Of a stretch of DNA of 64,000 bases, positions 25,091-34,621 are shown piece after piece (positions within the stretch are counted from its first letter, which is position 1; every line of letters starts with the position of its first letter). The DNA is from JBKCUA01 sp046318675 (GTDB lineage: Bacteria; Pseudomonadota; Alphaproteobacteria; JAJTHO01). A model generated the notes under the pieces. The model searched no databases, was not told where the DNA came from, and saw only the letters and a list, made by a program, of their open reading frames with translations. The position numbers were made by a program, and so were the translations under genes. The stretch spans positions 32,378 to 96,377 of the forward strand of contig JBKCUA010000014.1 in assembly GCA_046318675.1 (NCBI GenBank), read 5' to 3'.

Positions 25091-27634
25091 ATGGGGCGTA
25101 TGACGGTTACATTGGATAACAGCAGCAAGGTTAGTGGCTCTTTCGATGCTACTTTGTACACATCAACAGATTCAACGTATGTCTTGGAATGGAATGGTAA
25201 ATATTACCGCGTTGGCTCGGCGGGATCGTTAACTATTATAGATGATCCTGATAAAAGTAATTTAACAAAATCACCTAATTTTTCGAACAGACTTGAGGTA
25301 TATCAACAAAATAGTATGGTTTATTTTGTTGATCGTGAACAAATTTACAAAATCGAGGTTACGACCACAACAAACAATGGAACTCTGAATACTGAGTCCA
25401 GTATCGTTGTAGTTCCCAGTAATTTGTCCCCAACCAACACCAGCAGTCTTAGCGGCGGCAGCGTTGATCCTCGTACGGTAACAGCAGATTTAAATGGTGC
25501 CACAGTAACTGTTTATACCCCAACAACGCCGGCATTGGGAACGCAGAACAATAACACTATTTATTTAGCCACTAATAACAAAATTATTTATAGCTACAAT
25601 ACCGGAGACGACAGTATCGCTTATATTGGGACAAGCTTGCCAGCGGGCGTTGCTGTCACACAGGCTTTTCCGGGAACATCGTTTCAGGTTATTAGCAATA
25701 CCGATGGCCGTCGTTATCTTTATGCCAATGGGACAGTGTATGAACCTGATTTCCAGAATGGCAGTCTTGTACTGGTACCAAAAACAACAACCAATGGAAC
25801 AAACGGAACATTAGGTGGAATTAGTATCTTGAACACTATAGGCGGCGGTTTAGGTGGGTTAGGTGGTTTAAACAGCACTGATCTGGGAGATACATTAAAT
25901 AATCCTGTTACAAAAATTTTAACCGCAGCGGAGGTGGCACCTACAGAACTTAATGATATTCAAGATTATTTTCAGCTATTTAGCAGTATTATCCTTGGCG
26001 CAGATGGAATCAGGGGATTATTCCTAGGCGATAATGACAAAGTTAGGACTATACCCAATCCTACTACGATAGGTACAATTGGCAGCTCCGGCAGTGACTC
26101 ACTGACCCCGCCATCGCCTACTACTACAGAGGCATCCACTGGCGGCACCACAACAACCAAAGTAGAACAAGGAACAGGAATAGTACTAGTATCCCCCGAA
26201 GAATATGAAAAAATCCAAGCATCTAAGGGATCAAATGGTGCAAGCAGCACCCCCAGTATTGACCAAAACCTCACAGGGGCACCAGACCCAGTAGCCACAG
26301 CAACGCAAAAATCATCATCTCAAAAAACAAAAGATACCCCTGATGATAAGCCGTCTGCCACCAGCAATAAAGAACCAAAAAAGCAAACCATCGCATCCGC
26401 GCCCGTAGAATCAACGCCGAAAGAAAAATCACAATCCATACCTACTAACCCCTCAACAAACAAAAAACCAGAACAGAGCAGCGATGGTGGTAATGGCACA
26501 GAAACCAATGTAAACAAAAATAAAAAAGGAATAGTCGATAAAGGAACGCTTGTTTTAGATATGAAAGATCGTGAAAACCCGCTCGAGGTGCATTTTACTC
26601 TTGATGGGAAAAAACTAATAGCCAACAAGTTTACAATCGAAAAAGGCAATATCGTTATTGATGCCGGAACAAAAGTCACCATTCCGCTTACCAAGCTTTC
26701 CATGGTTAACCTTGCCGCTCTTGGCGACAAATTGGAAGATAAATATATTGTTAAGCAAGGAGATCAACATTTCACCCTGACAAAACCAACAAATGCCTTC
26801 AGTTCCTACAAACTGACCGCTACTGAATCAACACCGAAGCTTGTGGCCAACGAAAAAAGATTTGACATCGATGGAGATGGTAAAGCTGAAAATACCGATC
26901 CGATAAACTTGAAGTGGGCGATGAACCAAACCAGCACGGGCGGCGGGGGTACAGTAACCCCCAAGACCGAAAATCCTAAAAAAGAACAAAATCAAATAAC
27001 CTCTATATACCGAGGCGGCACCAGCACGGGCGGCGGGGGTCATAATAAAAACGAAACATCTGCTACAGTAAACCCCAATACCAAAAATCCTAAAAAAGAA
27101 CAAAATCAAATAACTTCCATACACACAGGTTCTGTCCCAAACGGAAAGTATCACTGGGCATATATAGGGAATAAACTTAATTTAGTGTCTCCTGCAGGCA
27201 ACCCTGTTGATTATTTAGTTGAAGGTGGGAAAATTTACGTCAGCGGCAAAGACAATCAGAGCAAACCTGTAGCTATAGAACTTACATCTTCAAATTATGA
27301 TTGGAACATTCCTACGGGTGTACCCAAAGAGATACAACTAGCCGGTGGCGACAAAATAACATTAGATGACTGGAAAGTAGACACTGAAGAACTTAAAAAA
27401 AATGGTAAAAATTCAGGCGAGTTTGACGGCGATGCACGCCCAAGTTATACAGGCGTTCCCACCGGTATCACACAGAAGAACCTTCCCCCTGCTTCTGGTC
27501 CCATCACCGTTGCCTCCGCCGCCAATCTCACCAACGCCTTAGCTGGTAATCCCTTGGGAGGCAGCTCGGCTACTTCCCCATCCGGTGAATCTTCCAACAG
27601 CGAAAATAGCCCTCAGCTTACTTCTATAACGTAA
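25091..27634 (+). CDS. Large Thr/Ser/Asn-rich protein, probably surface or secreted, unknown family
   Basis: An 847-residue protein without signal peptide. N-terminal 250 residues are beta-rich with Tyr-Trp motifs (YVLEWNGKYYRVG, YLATNNKIIYSYN). The middle (residues 330-480) is a low-complexity Thr/Ser/Pro/Lys linker with SIDQNLTGAPDPV. A Ca-binding-like loop DIDGDGKAENTD lies near residue 595. Two tandem units with TSTGGGG and NPKKEQNQITSI (DNA 26930-27125) precede a module GKYHWAYIGNKLNLVSPAG and the end ASAANLTNALAGNPLGGSSA. The NLTGAP and ASAANL motifs recur in the protein at 45467. Start ATG 25091 or 25100; both keep the reading frame. Lack of a Sec signal and the repeat-rich make-up suit a type I or other Sec-independent secretion substrate, by inference only. 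Confidence 0.7.
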   Translation: MGRMTVTLDNSSKVSGSFDATLYTSTDSTYVLEWNGKYYRVGSAGSLTIIDDPDKSNLTKSPNFSNRLEVYQQNSMVYFVDREQIYKIEVTTTTNNGTLNTESSIVVVPSNLSPTNTSSLSGGSVDPRTVTADLNGATVTVYTPTTPALGTQNNNTIYLATNNKIIYSYNTGDDSIAYIGTSLPAGVAVTQAFPGTSFQVISNTDGRRYLYANGTVYEPDFQNGSLVLVPKTTTNGTNGTLGGISILNTIGGGLGGLGGLNSTDLGDTLNNPVTKILTAAEVAPTELNDIQDYFQLFSSIILGADGIRGLFLGDNDKVRTIPNPTTIGTIGSSGSDSLTPPSPTTTEASTGGTTTTKVEQGTGIVLVSPEEYEKIQASKGSNGASSTPSIDQNLTGAPDPVATATQKSSSQKTKDTPDDKPSATSNKEPKKQTIASAPVESTPKEKSQSIPTNPSTNKKPEQSSDGGNGTETNVNKNKKGIVDKGTLVLDMKDRENPLEVHFTLDGKKLIANKFTIEKGNIVIDAGTKVTIPLTKLSMVNLAALGDKLEDKYIVKQGDQHFTLTKPTNAFSSYKLTATESTPKLVANEKRFDIDGDGKAENTDPINLKWAMNQTSTGGGGTVTPKTENPKKEQNQITSIYRGGTSTGGGGHNKNETSATVNPNTKNPKKEQNQITSIHTGSVPNGKYHWAYIGNKLNLVSPAGNPVDYLVEGGKIYVSGKDNQSKPVAIELTSSNYDWNIPTGVPKEIQLAGGDKITLDDWKVDTEELKKNGKNSGEFDGDARPSYTGVPTGITQKNLPPASGPITVASAANLTNALAGNPLGGSSATSPSGESSNSENSPQLTSIT
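26930..27125 (+). repeat. Intragenic tandem repeat, two units
   Basis: ACCAGCACGGGCGGCGGGG starts at 26930 and again at 27020; each is followed further on by a near-identical block encoding NPKKEQNQITSI. The second unit has about 24 extra bases between the two blocks. It lies in the region encoding a flexible linker, so copy number could vary without breaking the frame. Confidence 0.75.
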
Positions 27635-27673
27635 ACCTCGCCATCATCCCCATATAATGCTACATCCCTTGTT

Positions 27674-28780
27674 ATGCAGCTTGGCGCGTCTATTGTCCTC
27701 AAATTCGGCTCGAACCTTGTTGTCCGTAAGGATGGCGGGGATGGGGCATGGCTGGACAGTGTCGCGGCGGGGATTGCCGCGCTGAAGGGGCAGGGCAGGA
27801 CTGTCACCGTGGTGACCTCCGGGGCGGTGGCGTTGGGGCGAAAGGCTCTCAAGCTTGGCACGAAAGCCCTGAGTTTAGAGGAAAAACAAGCGGCCTCCGC
27901 CGCCGGGCAGATTGTTCTCGCCCAACGCTGGCAGGCCGCCCTGGCAGGTCACGGCTTAGCGGCAGCGCAGGTGCTGCTCACCGCCGAGGATACCGAGGAT
28001 CGCCGCCGCCACCTCAACGCCCGGCGGACACTGGAAACCCTCCACGACCTCGGCGCAATTCCCATTATTAATGAGAATGATACCATCGCCACGGCAGAAA
28101 TCCGCGTTGGCGATAATGATCGCTTGGCGGCGCGGGTGGCGCAAATGCTCAGCACCGAAACCCTGATCCTGTTCAGCGATATTGATGGCCTGTACACTGA
28201 CAACCCGCGTCATAACCCCGACGCACAACACCTTGCCGTTGTTGATAAAATAACCCCCACCATTGAGGCAATGGCACGAGGTGCTATCACCCTTACCAGC
28301 ACCGGGGGCATGATAACCAAAATCCAGGCCGCCCGCATTGCCACCGCCGCCGGGTGCACCCTCATCATCGCCAATGGCACAGGCTTGCACCCGCTTGAAA
28401 CCCTGATGAACGGGGGGCGGCACACCCGTTTTGAACCAACCACCACGCCATTATCGGCGCGTAAACGCTGGATTGCCGGGATGTTGCAACTGGCTGGCAC
28501 CCTCAATATTGATGCCGGGGCGGCCAAAGCTCTTCATGAAGGGAAAAGCCTGCTTCCCGCCGGGATAACCGGGGTTGACGGCACTTTTGAACGGGGTGAT
28601 GCCGTGGGAATTATGGTGGGCAATGGCACACTGCTGGCCAAAGGCCTGTGCGCCTACGATAGCGATGAGCTCAACATCCTCAAAGGCCGACAGACTCGTG
28701 ACATTGCCGCCGTCTTAGGGTACAATGGCCGTGCCGAGGTAGTGCACCGCAACGATTATGTTTTGTTAGAACGCCCGTGA
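27674..28780 (+). CDS. proB: Glutamate 5-kinase
   Basis: First step of proline synthesis: phosphorylates glutamate. The 368-residue product has SIVLKFGSNLVVRKDGG, VTVVTSGAVALGRKAL, IPIINENDTIATAEIRVGDN and LFSDIDGLYTDNPR of the amino-acid kinase fold, then a C-terminal PUA domain (KSLLPAGITGVDGTFERGDAV). The stop overlaps the proA GTG start (GTGA), so translation is coupled. Upstream is only a 39-bp gap after the Thr/Ser-rich gene. Confidence 0.96.
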   Translation: MQLGASIVLKFGSNLVVRKDGGDGAWLDSVAAGIAALKGQGRTVTVVTSGAVALGRKALKLGTKALSLEEKQAASAAGQIVLAQRWQAALAGHGLAAAQVLLTAEDTEDRRRHLNARRTLETLHDLGAIPIINENDTIATAEIRVGDNDRLAARVAQMLSTETLILFSDIDGLYTDNPRHNPDAQHLAVVDKITPTIEAMARGAITLTSTGGMITKIQAARIATAAGCTLIIANGTGLHPLETLMNGGRHTRFEPTTTPLSARKRWIAGMLQLAGTLNIDAGAAKALHEGKSLLPAGITGVDGTFERGDAVGIMVGNGTLLAKGLCAYDSDELNILKGRQTRDIAAVLGYNGRAEVVHRNDYVLLERP

Positions 28781-30051
28781 CCCATGATATAGATGCCCTT
28801 GCTGTCGAGGCAACCGTGGCCAGCCTTACCAAGGCAGCCAAACAGGCTGCGCGCCAACTGTACGCCAGCTCCCATGACCAACGTCAGGCCTTCCTAACCC
28901 ATCTTGCCGACATTCTGCGCGCCGATGCCGAGGGTATTCTTGCGGCCAACGTCAACGATATGGACGCGGGCAAAGCCAAGGGGATGAGCCCGGCACTTCT
29001 TGACCGGCTTTTTCTTGATCGCAAACGGCTGAACGCCATCGCCGACAGCCTTTCTGATATTGGCCTGCAAGCCGATCCCATAGGGGGCATTGTTGAGGAA
29101 TGGTGCCGTCCCAATGGCCTTTCGTTTCAAGCCGTGCGGGTTCCCATTGGTGTTATTGGGATCATTTATGAAGCCAGACCCAACGTCACCATTGATGCGG
29201 CGGCATTGTGCATCAAGTCTGGCAACGCCGCCGTCCTGCGCCCAGGATCGGAAAGTCTAGGCACGGCACTGGCCTTACATAAATCTATCCGCAAGGCATT
29301 GCTGGCCGCTGGCCTACCAGAACAGGCGGTGCAATGCCTAGGCACCGCCGATCGTGCCGCCGTGGGGGCATTGCTGCGCCAAGACAGCACCGTTGACATG
29401 ATTATTCCACGGGGCGGGCGCAGCCTCATTGAGCGGATCAAAAGCGACAGCCGGATTCCCGTTCTCAGCCACCTGGACGGCCTGTGCCACACCTACATTG
29501 ACAAAGCCGCCGATCCCGTCAAAGCCTTGGGCGTTGTTCTTAATGCAAAAATGCGTCGCACGGGCATTTGCGGTGCCACGGAAACACTCCTTGTTCATAA
29601 AGACTCCTTAAAGATTCTGCTCCCCATTCTCAAAGCCTTGCACCAAAACCACTGTGAACTACGCGGTGACGACCGGGTACGAGAGCTCGATCCCACGGTT
29701 GGGATTGCTATTGAGGAAGATTGGCATACGGAATACCTTGCACCTATTTTGTCGATTAAAACAGTTGATAGCCTTGATGAGGCCATTACGCATATCAATC
29801 ACTACGGCTCGCATCACACCGATGCGATTATCACTGAAGACACTGGTGCTGCAGAAAAATTCCTCTCCCATGTAGACAGTGGCATCGTCATGGTCAACAC
29901 CTCCACCCAATTTGCCGACGGGGGAGAATTTGGCTTTGGTGCCGAAATTGGTATTGCTACCGGAAAGCTCCACGCCCGCGGGCCTGTCGGTGCTAAGCAT
30001 TTGACTACTATACAGTATCGCGTGCGAAGTGAGGGAGCCTGCCGCATCTGA
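28777..30051 (+). CDS. proA: Gamma-glutamyl phosphate reductase
   Basis: Second proline enzyme: reduces glutamyl-5-phosphate with NADPH. The 424-residue product starts with GTG at 28777 inside the proB stop. It has VPIGVIGIIYEARPNVTIDA, the CIKSGNAAVLRPGSES loop, MIIPRGGRSLIERI, the catalytic Cys region MRRTGICGATETLLVH and GIVMVNTSTQFADGGEFGFG-type end (here NTSTQFADGGEFGFGAEIG). Typical length. proBA form a two-gene operon. Confidence 0.97.
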   Translation: MTHDIDALAVEATVASLTKAAKQAARQLYASSHDQRQAFLTHLADILRADAEGILAANVNDMDAGKAKGMSPALLDRLFLDRKRLNAIADSLSDIGLQADPIGGIVEEWCRPNGLSFQAVRVPIGVIGIIYEARPNVTIDAAALCIKSGNAAVLRPGSESLGTALALHKSIRKALLAAGLPEQAVQCLGTADRAAVGALLRQDSTVDMIIPRGGRSLIERIKSDSRIPVLSHLDGLCHTYIDKAADPVKALGVVLNAKMRRTGICGATETLLVHKDSLKILLPILKALHQNHCELRGDDRVRELDPTVGIAIEEDWHTEYLAPILSIKTVDSLDEAITHINHYGSHHTDAIITEDTGAAEKFLSHVDSGIVMVNTSTQFADGGEFGFGAEIGIATGKLHARGPVGAKHLTTIQYRVRSEGACRI

Positions 30052-30150
30052 TAAAGCTTTGTTTACTTTTGAATGATTATATGAATATAGAAAGGTCTCC
30101 TGTGTCCATAATTCAATATAATATTTTTATTATGTTCTGGTAACAGATTC

Positions 30151-31554
30151 ATGTCTGCGCGCATTCTTATTGTTGATGATATTCCGGCGAACCTTAAACT
30201 ATTAGAGGCCAAATTAAGCTCAGAGTATTACCAAGTTATCATTGCACATAACGGGATAGAAGCAATTGAAAAATCAAAAAAAGAATCCCCAGATATTATC
30301 TTGCTGGATGTCATGATGCCTGGCATGGACGGATTTGAAACCTGTCGCCGCCTTAAGGCACAACCTGAAACCATGCACATTCCGATTGTCATGGTCACCG
30401 CGCTTTCTGATACTACCGATCGCGTGCGCGGCCTTGAAGCAGGGGCTGACGAATTCATCACCAAACCCGTCCGAGATTTGCCCTTATTTGCGCGAGTACG
30501 CTCCCTCGTGCGCTTGAAAACCCTCATGGATGCCTACCATGTTCGGGAGGATACTACTGTTGGCCTCGGTGCCCTGCGCCAAATAACGGAAGAACGCGAG
30601 CGTCCCAAGGGAACCATTGCAATACTCGCCGATGAGTCAATGACGGCAATAACACTAAAAAGAATTTTAGAAAAAGATGGGCATTCCATCGTCGTGTTTG
30701 ATTTTCTTGAAGAAGCTTTGAGTGCTATTCCAGACGGCAATTTTGATGTTGTGATCACCCCCCTACGTATGCGTGGTGATGATGCCCTGCGCGCCTGCGT
30801 GCAGTTACGCAACCAAGAAAAAACGCGACATCTACCTATTTTAATGATGGCAGAAGAAGATGATGAGCAAACTCTCATCAAAGCTTTGGAGCTTGGTATT
30901 AATGATTACATCATGCGTCCTATTGACGCCCAGGAATTACGTGCCCGCGTAATAACACAAATTCGCCGCCTGCGCTATCAAGAGCGTCTGCGCAAAACAT
31001 ATCAATCCTCTATTAATCTTGCCCTGACGGATGAACTTACCCAACTGTATAATCGTCGCTATTTTAATGCTCACATTGACAATATCTTGAGTACTGCCGA
31101 TCGAGAGCATCGCTCCACCACATTACTCTTTGTTGACATCGATCATTTTAAGAAAATCAATGATGTTTATGGCCATGATGCAGGGGATAAGGTATTAATC
31201 GATCTTTCAAACAAATTAAAACATTATGTACGAGACGCGGACTTCCTAGCGCGTTTAGGCGGGGAAGAATTCGCCGTTATCTTACATGACACCAAAACGG
31301 GAATAGCCCTACAAGTCGCCGAACGTCTCCGCCGAGCCGTCGAAAGTGCGCCCTTCATTCTACCCTCTGGTGAAGAAATAAAAATAACCATCAGTGTCGG
31401 CGTGGCCTGTACAAGAGATATTAAGGGTATTAATAAAACAACCCTTCTCAAAGTTGCGGATCAGGCGCTGTACAAAGCCAAACGCAGTGGCCGGAACCGG
31501 GTAGTGGTGGGAAGTTTTGATCCGCCAGCACCACCGGCTCTTACAAACCCTTAG
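30151..31554 (+). CDS. pleD: PleD-type response regulator diguanylate cyclase
   Basis: A 467-residue cytoplasmic regulator making cyclic di-GMP. First receiver: ILIVDDIPANLKLLEAKL with phospho-acceptor Asp53 in LLDVMMPGMDG, TALSD and TKP. Second receiver (about residues 155-275) has ADESMTAITLKRI and lacks the Asp in a normal DxxMP box (VVITPLRMRG), as in PleD. The GGDEF domain has DELTQLYNRRYFN, FVDIDHFKKINDVYGHDAGDK and GGEEF at residues 370-374, with an RDAD inhibitory site at 361-364 exactly five residues before it. Architecture and length match Caulobacter PleD, which controls the motile-to-sessile switch. The gene ends four bases inside the converging sucC. Confidence 0.94.
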   Translation: MSARILIVDDIPANLKLLEAKLSSEYYQVIIAHNGIEAIEKSKKESPDIILLDVMMPGMDGFETCRRLKAQPETMHIPIVMVTALSDTTDRVRGLEAGADEFITKPVRDLPLFARVRSLVRLKTLMDAYHVREDTTVGLGALRQITEERERPKGTIAILADESMTAITLKRILEKDGHSIVVFDFLEEALSAIPDGNFDVVITPLRMRGDDALRACVQLRNQEKTRHLPILMMAEEDDEQTLIKALELGINDYIMRPIDAQELRARVITQIRRLRYQERLRKTYQSSINLALTDELTQLYNRRYFNAHIDNILSTADREHRSTTLLFVDIDHFKKINDVYGHDAGDKVLIDLSNKLKHYVRDADFLARLGGEEFAVILHDTKTGIALQVAERLRRAVESAPFILPSGEEIKITISVGVACTRDIKGINKTTLLKVADQALYKAKRSGRNRVVVGSFDPPAPPALTNP

Positions 31555-32726
31555 GCTGCTTTCTTGCCCTGTACCGCAGCAACAATTTTTTTCGCCCCGT
31601 CGGCAAGATTATCGCCGCTAATGATAGGAAGACCGGACTCCGCAAGAATCTTCTTCCCTAAATCAACATTAGTTCCCTCTAGGCGTACAACAAGGGGAAC
31701 GTGGAGTTTAACCTCTTTCGCGGCAGCAATAATCCCCTCGGCAATAATATCACAACGCATGATGCCACCAAAAATATTGACAAAAATCCCCTGAACATTC
31801 TTATCGCCCAGGATAATTTTAAACGCCGCCGTGACCCGCTCTTTCGTCGCACCGCCGCCCACATCAAGGAAGTTCGCCGGAGCACCGCCATAAAGCTTAA
31901 TGATATCCATCGTCGCCATGGCCAGCCCGGCACCATTAACCATACAGCCTATATTACCGGAAAGTTTAACGTAGTTCAGGCTGTGCTTCACCGCCTCAAG
32001 CTCAGAAGCCTCCTCTTCGGTTTCATCGCGCAACGCCTCAATATCCGGGTGACGGAACAAAGCATTGTCATCAAAACCAACCTTAGCATCTAAGGCAATC
32101 AAACTGCCGTCGCCCGTCACCACCAAGGGATTAACCTCCAGCAGTGCCATGTCCGTTTCCACAAACGCCCGGTACAGGTTTACTAAAATTTTGCCCGCTT
32201 CACCTGCTGTTTTACCCGTTAGGCCATAGGCCTTAGCCAGCTTCCGGCCGTGAAACGGCTGTACCCCGGTGACAGGATCAATGGCAAAGGAAACAATCTT
32301 TTCCGGTGTATGTTCGGCGACTTCTTCGATATCCATGCCGCCCTCGGTAGAGGCAACGATATTGATGCGGCTATTACTACGATCGACCAAGAGACTTAAA
32401 TACAATTCACGCTTAATATCAGCGCCTTCTTCAATATACACCCGCTGAACTTTTTTCCCTTCCGGGCCAGTTTGGTGCGTCACCAACTGCATTCCAAAAA
32501 TCTGGTTAAATTTCTCCACAGCTTCGGCTTTTGTTTTGACGACTTTAACACCGCCGCCTTTGCCCCGGCCACCAGCATGAATCTGAGCTTTCACCACAAA
32601 AACAGGGGTATTAAGCTGTTCCGCCGCCTTTTTAGCATCATCCGCCGTGTAAGCCACAAACCCCCTTGGCACGGGGATGCCAAACTTACGGAAAATTTCT
32701 TTAGCTTGATGCTCGTGGATGTTCAT
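31551..32726 (-). CDS. sucC: Succinyl-CoA synthetase beta subunit
   Basis: Makes ATP or GTP from succinyl-CoA in the TCA cycle, in complex with SucD. The 391-residue product begins NIHEHQAKEIFRKFGIPVP (ATP-grasp start), with VVKAQIHAGGRGKGGGVKVV, NPLVVTGDGSLIALDAKVGFD and GCMVNGAGLAMATMDIIKLY, GGIMRCDIIAEGI. The ATG has AAGGA nine bases upstream. sucD, which normally follows directly, is missing: pleD converges and overlaps by four bases, so sucD must lie elsewhere. Confidence 0.97.
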   Translation of the reverse strand: MNIHEHQAKEIFRKFGIPVPRGFVAYTADDAKKAAEQLNTPVFVVKAQIHAGGRGKGGGVKVVKTKAEAVEKFNQIFGMQLVTHQTGPEGKKVQRVYIEEGADIKRELYLSLLVDRSNSRINIVASTEGGMDIEEVAEHTPEKIVSFAIDPVTGVQPFHGRKLAKAYGLTGKTAGEAGKILVNLYRAFVETDMALLEVNPLVVTGDGSLIALDAKVGFDDNALFRHPDIEALRDETEEEASELEAVKHSLNYVKLSGNIGCMVNGAGLAMATMDIIKLYGGAPANFLDVGGGATKERVTAAFKIILGDKNVQGIFVNIFGGIMRCDIIAEGIIAAAKEVKLHVPLVVRLEGTNVDLGKKILAESGLPIISGDNLADGAKKIVAAVQGKKAA

Positions 32727-32779
32727 GCATTAGGTTCCTTATAAAGTTACATGAGTCATAGCGAAGCCAAAAGCCCCTG

Positions 32780-34075
32780 TCACCTGCTTTTCAACATCGC
32801 CGCCGCCGCCTCACGCCCATCCCGAATGGCCCACACCACAAGGGATGCACCCCGCACCACATCCCCGGCGGCATACACACCAGGCAGGGATGTTTCAAAC
32901 CGCTTATCCACCTTAATGGTTCCAGCTTGGGTCAGCTCCAACCCAGAAAAAGTAAGGTCTTCCGGCACAAAACCCAACGCCAAAATGACTAAATCCGCGG
33001 CGAGGGAACCTTTATCTGTCTGTACTACTTCCACCCGATCCGTACCGGTAAACTCCACCGGTTGGGTATTCCAGACAAAGGTAACGCCTTCTTCTTCGGC
33101 ATGATAAACCTCCCGGGCTGAACCCGGCATAGAAGCGCGATCCCGACGATACACGCACGTTACCGACGTTGCGCCCTGACGTATCGCTGTACGCACGCAA
33201 TCCATCGCTGTATCTCCGCCACCAATTACCACCACGCGCTTACCAGCAGCGTGCAGTTCTCCAACCTCACCGCGGTTATTGGCAATAAGATAGGGCAGAG
33301 CGGCCAGCACACCGGGCAAATGCTGCCCCGGCGCAGCAAGCGCGCGCGGCTGGTACACCCCACCGGCCAACAATACCACATCATGACGCTGGCGCAACTG
33401 GGCTAGACCTTCACCATCAATAGACCGGTTCAAGGAAAATTCTATCCCCCCATCGGCCAGCCAATCCGTCCGCCGCCGCACCACGGCCTTGTCCAGCTTG
33501 AAATTGGGAATGCCATAAAGCAGCAACCCGCCGGGAGCATCGGCTCGTTCATACACTATTACCGATGCACCAGCACGGCGCAGCCATTCCGCCGCCGCCA
33601 ACCCCGCCGGGCCAGAGCCGACAATTCCAACAGAAAAATCCAATGACCGCGCCGGGCGCAATGGCGCAACCCAGCCATTTTCCCATGCAGTATCGGTTAT
33701 GTACCGCTCCACCGCGCCGATAGTGATGGCACCAAAATCTTTTTCCACCACGCAATTGCCTTCGCAAAGCCTGTCTTGCGGGCAAATACGCCCGCAAATT
33801 TCGGGAAATGTATTGGTCGCAGCGGCAACTTGGTATGCTTCCTCCAGCCGCCCCCCGGCAGTCAGCATCAACCAATCCGGGATGTTGTTCCCCAACGGGC
33901 AATGAATCTGGCAAAAGGGGATGCCGCATTGGGAACAGCGCCCGGCTTGCTCCATCGCCCGTTGCGGCTTAAACTGCTCGTAAATTTCACGAAAGTCCCC
34001 ACGGCGAAGGATGGCCGGACGCTTTTCCGGAGCAACCGCCGGGCGGCGGGCAAATTGCAGAAGAGACTCGGCCAT
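32780..34075 (-). CDS. gltD: Glutamate synthase small subunit-type NADPH oxidoreductase
   Basis: A 431-residue FAD/NADPH protein with two N-terminal 4Fe-4S cysteine clusters (CSQCGIPFCQIHCPLGNNIPD; CGRICPQDRLCEGNCV), FAD motif VGIVGSGPAGLAAAEWLRRAG, NADPH motif VVVIGGGDTAMDCVRTAIRQG and the closing TSLPGVYAAGDVVRGASLVV. It supplies electrons to GltB for glutamate synthesis in the classic complex. No gltB is adjacent, so it may alternatively act as a stand-alone GltD-like reductase. The start overlaps the hydratase stop by one base. Confidence 0.9.
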   Translation of the reverse strand: MAESLLQFARRPAVAPEKRPAILRRGDFREIYEQFKPQRAMEQAGRCSQCGIPFCQIHCPLGNNIPDWLMLTAGGRLEEAYQVAAATNTFPEICGRICPQDRLCEGNCVVEKDFGAITIGAVERYITDTAWENGWVAPLRPARSLDFSVGIVGSGPAGLAAAEWLRRAGASVIVYERADAPGGLLLYGIPNFKLDKAVVRRRTDWLADGGIEFSLNRSIDGEGLAQLRQRHDVVLLAGGVYQPRALAAPGQHLPGVLAALPYLIANNRGEVGELHAAGKRVVVIGGGDTAMDCVRTAIRQGATSVTCVYRRDRASMPGSAREVYHAEEEGVTFVWNTQPVEFTGTDRVEVVQTDKGSLAADLVILALGFVPEDLTFSGLELTQAGTIKVDKRFETSLPGVYAAGDVVRGASLVVWAIRDGREAAAAMLKSR

Positions 34076-34509
34076 TATTTTGATTTATTGCTAGGCACCA
34101 TCACCAAGGCATCCCCCTCAATGACCACAGTATCCCCCACCGTTGCGGTGGTTTTTAAAGTGGCACGACGCTTTTCCATATCAATACTGATAACCTCCAC
34201 CTTCGCCGTTACGGTGTCGTTAATTTTTACAGGGGCTTTGAATTTCAAATTCTGGCCAAGATAAATCGTGCCGGGGCCAGGCAGGTGCACACCAATAGCC
34301 GTAGAAATAAAGCTCGCCCCCAGCATTCCGTGAGCAATCCGTTCCTTGAAGATCGTTGTCTTGGCAAACTCGGCGTCCAGATGCACCGGGTTGTGATCGC
34401 CGCACACCTCGGCAAAGGTGCGGATTAAATCCTCTGTTACTTTTTTGGCGAACGTGGCGGTTTGACCAACGCTTAACTCTTCCAGAAAAAAACCTTTAGG
34501 GGCAGACAT
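34075..34509 (-). CDS. MaoC-type (R)-specific enoyl-CoA hydratase
   Basis: A 144-residue hot-dog hydratase. It has the hydratase 2 motif FAEVCGDHNPVHLDAEFAKTT with the catalytic Asp-x4-His (D and H of GDHNPVH), and IAHGMLGASFISTAIGVHLPG. From ATG 34509 there is AGGAG six bases upstream. Enzymes such as PhaJ supply (R)-3-hydroxyacyl-CoA for PHA or work in fatty acid metabolism; the substrate is not clear. Coupled to the following gltD. Confidence 0.9.
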   Translation of the reverse strand: MSAPKGFFLEELSVGQTATFAKKVTEDLIRTFAEVCGDHNPVHLDAEFAKTTIFKERIAHGMLGASFISTAIGVHLPGPGTIYLGQNLKFKAPVKINDTVTAKVEVISIDMEKRRATLKTTATVGDTVVIEGDALVMVPSNKSK

Positions 34510-34560
34510 AGAAAACTCCTGATAGCACAAAGCTATGGCAACAAAAAATTAAAAAATAAA

Positions 34561-34585
34561 AAAGGGCACCTTGACGGTGCCCTTT
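34561..34585 (-). terminator. Rho-independent terminator of the small His/Lys-rich gene
   Basis: Perfect 10-bp stem AAAGGGCACC/GGTGCCCTTT with a 5-base loop, followed on the minus strand by a T-rich run (34545-34560). It lies 36 bases after the stop at 34622 and before the hydratase gene, so it separates the two transcripts. Confidence 0.9.
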
Positions 34586-34621
34586 CAAAAACAGAACTTT
34601 TGTCATAAGACCTCAACTGTT

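Noticed and set aside
26828..27154. Minus-strand open frame opposite the tandem repeat of the Thr/Ser-rich gene
   Set aside because: Its repeated sequence is only the antisense of the tandem units; no start signal and no match.
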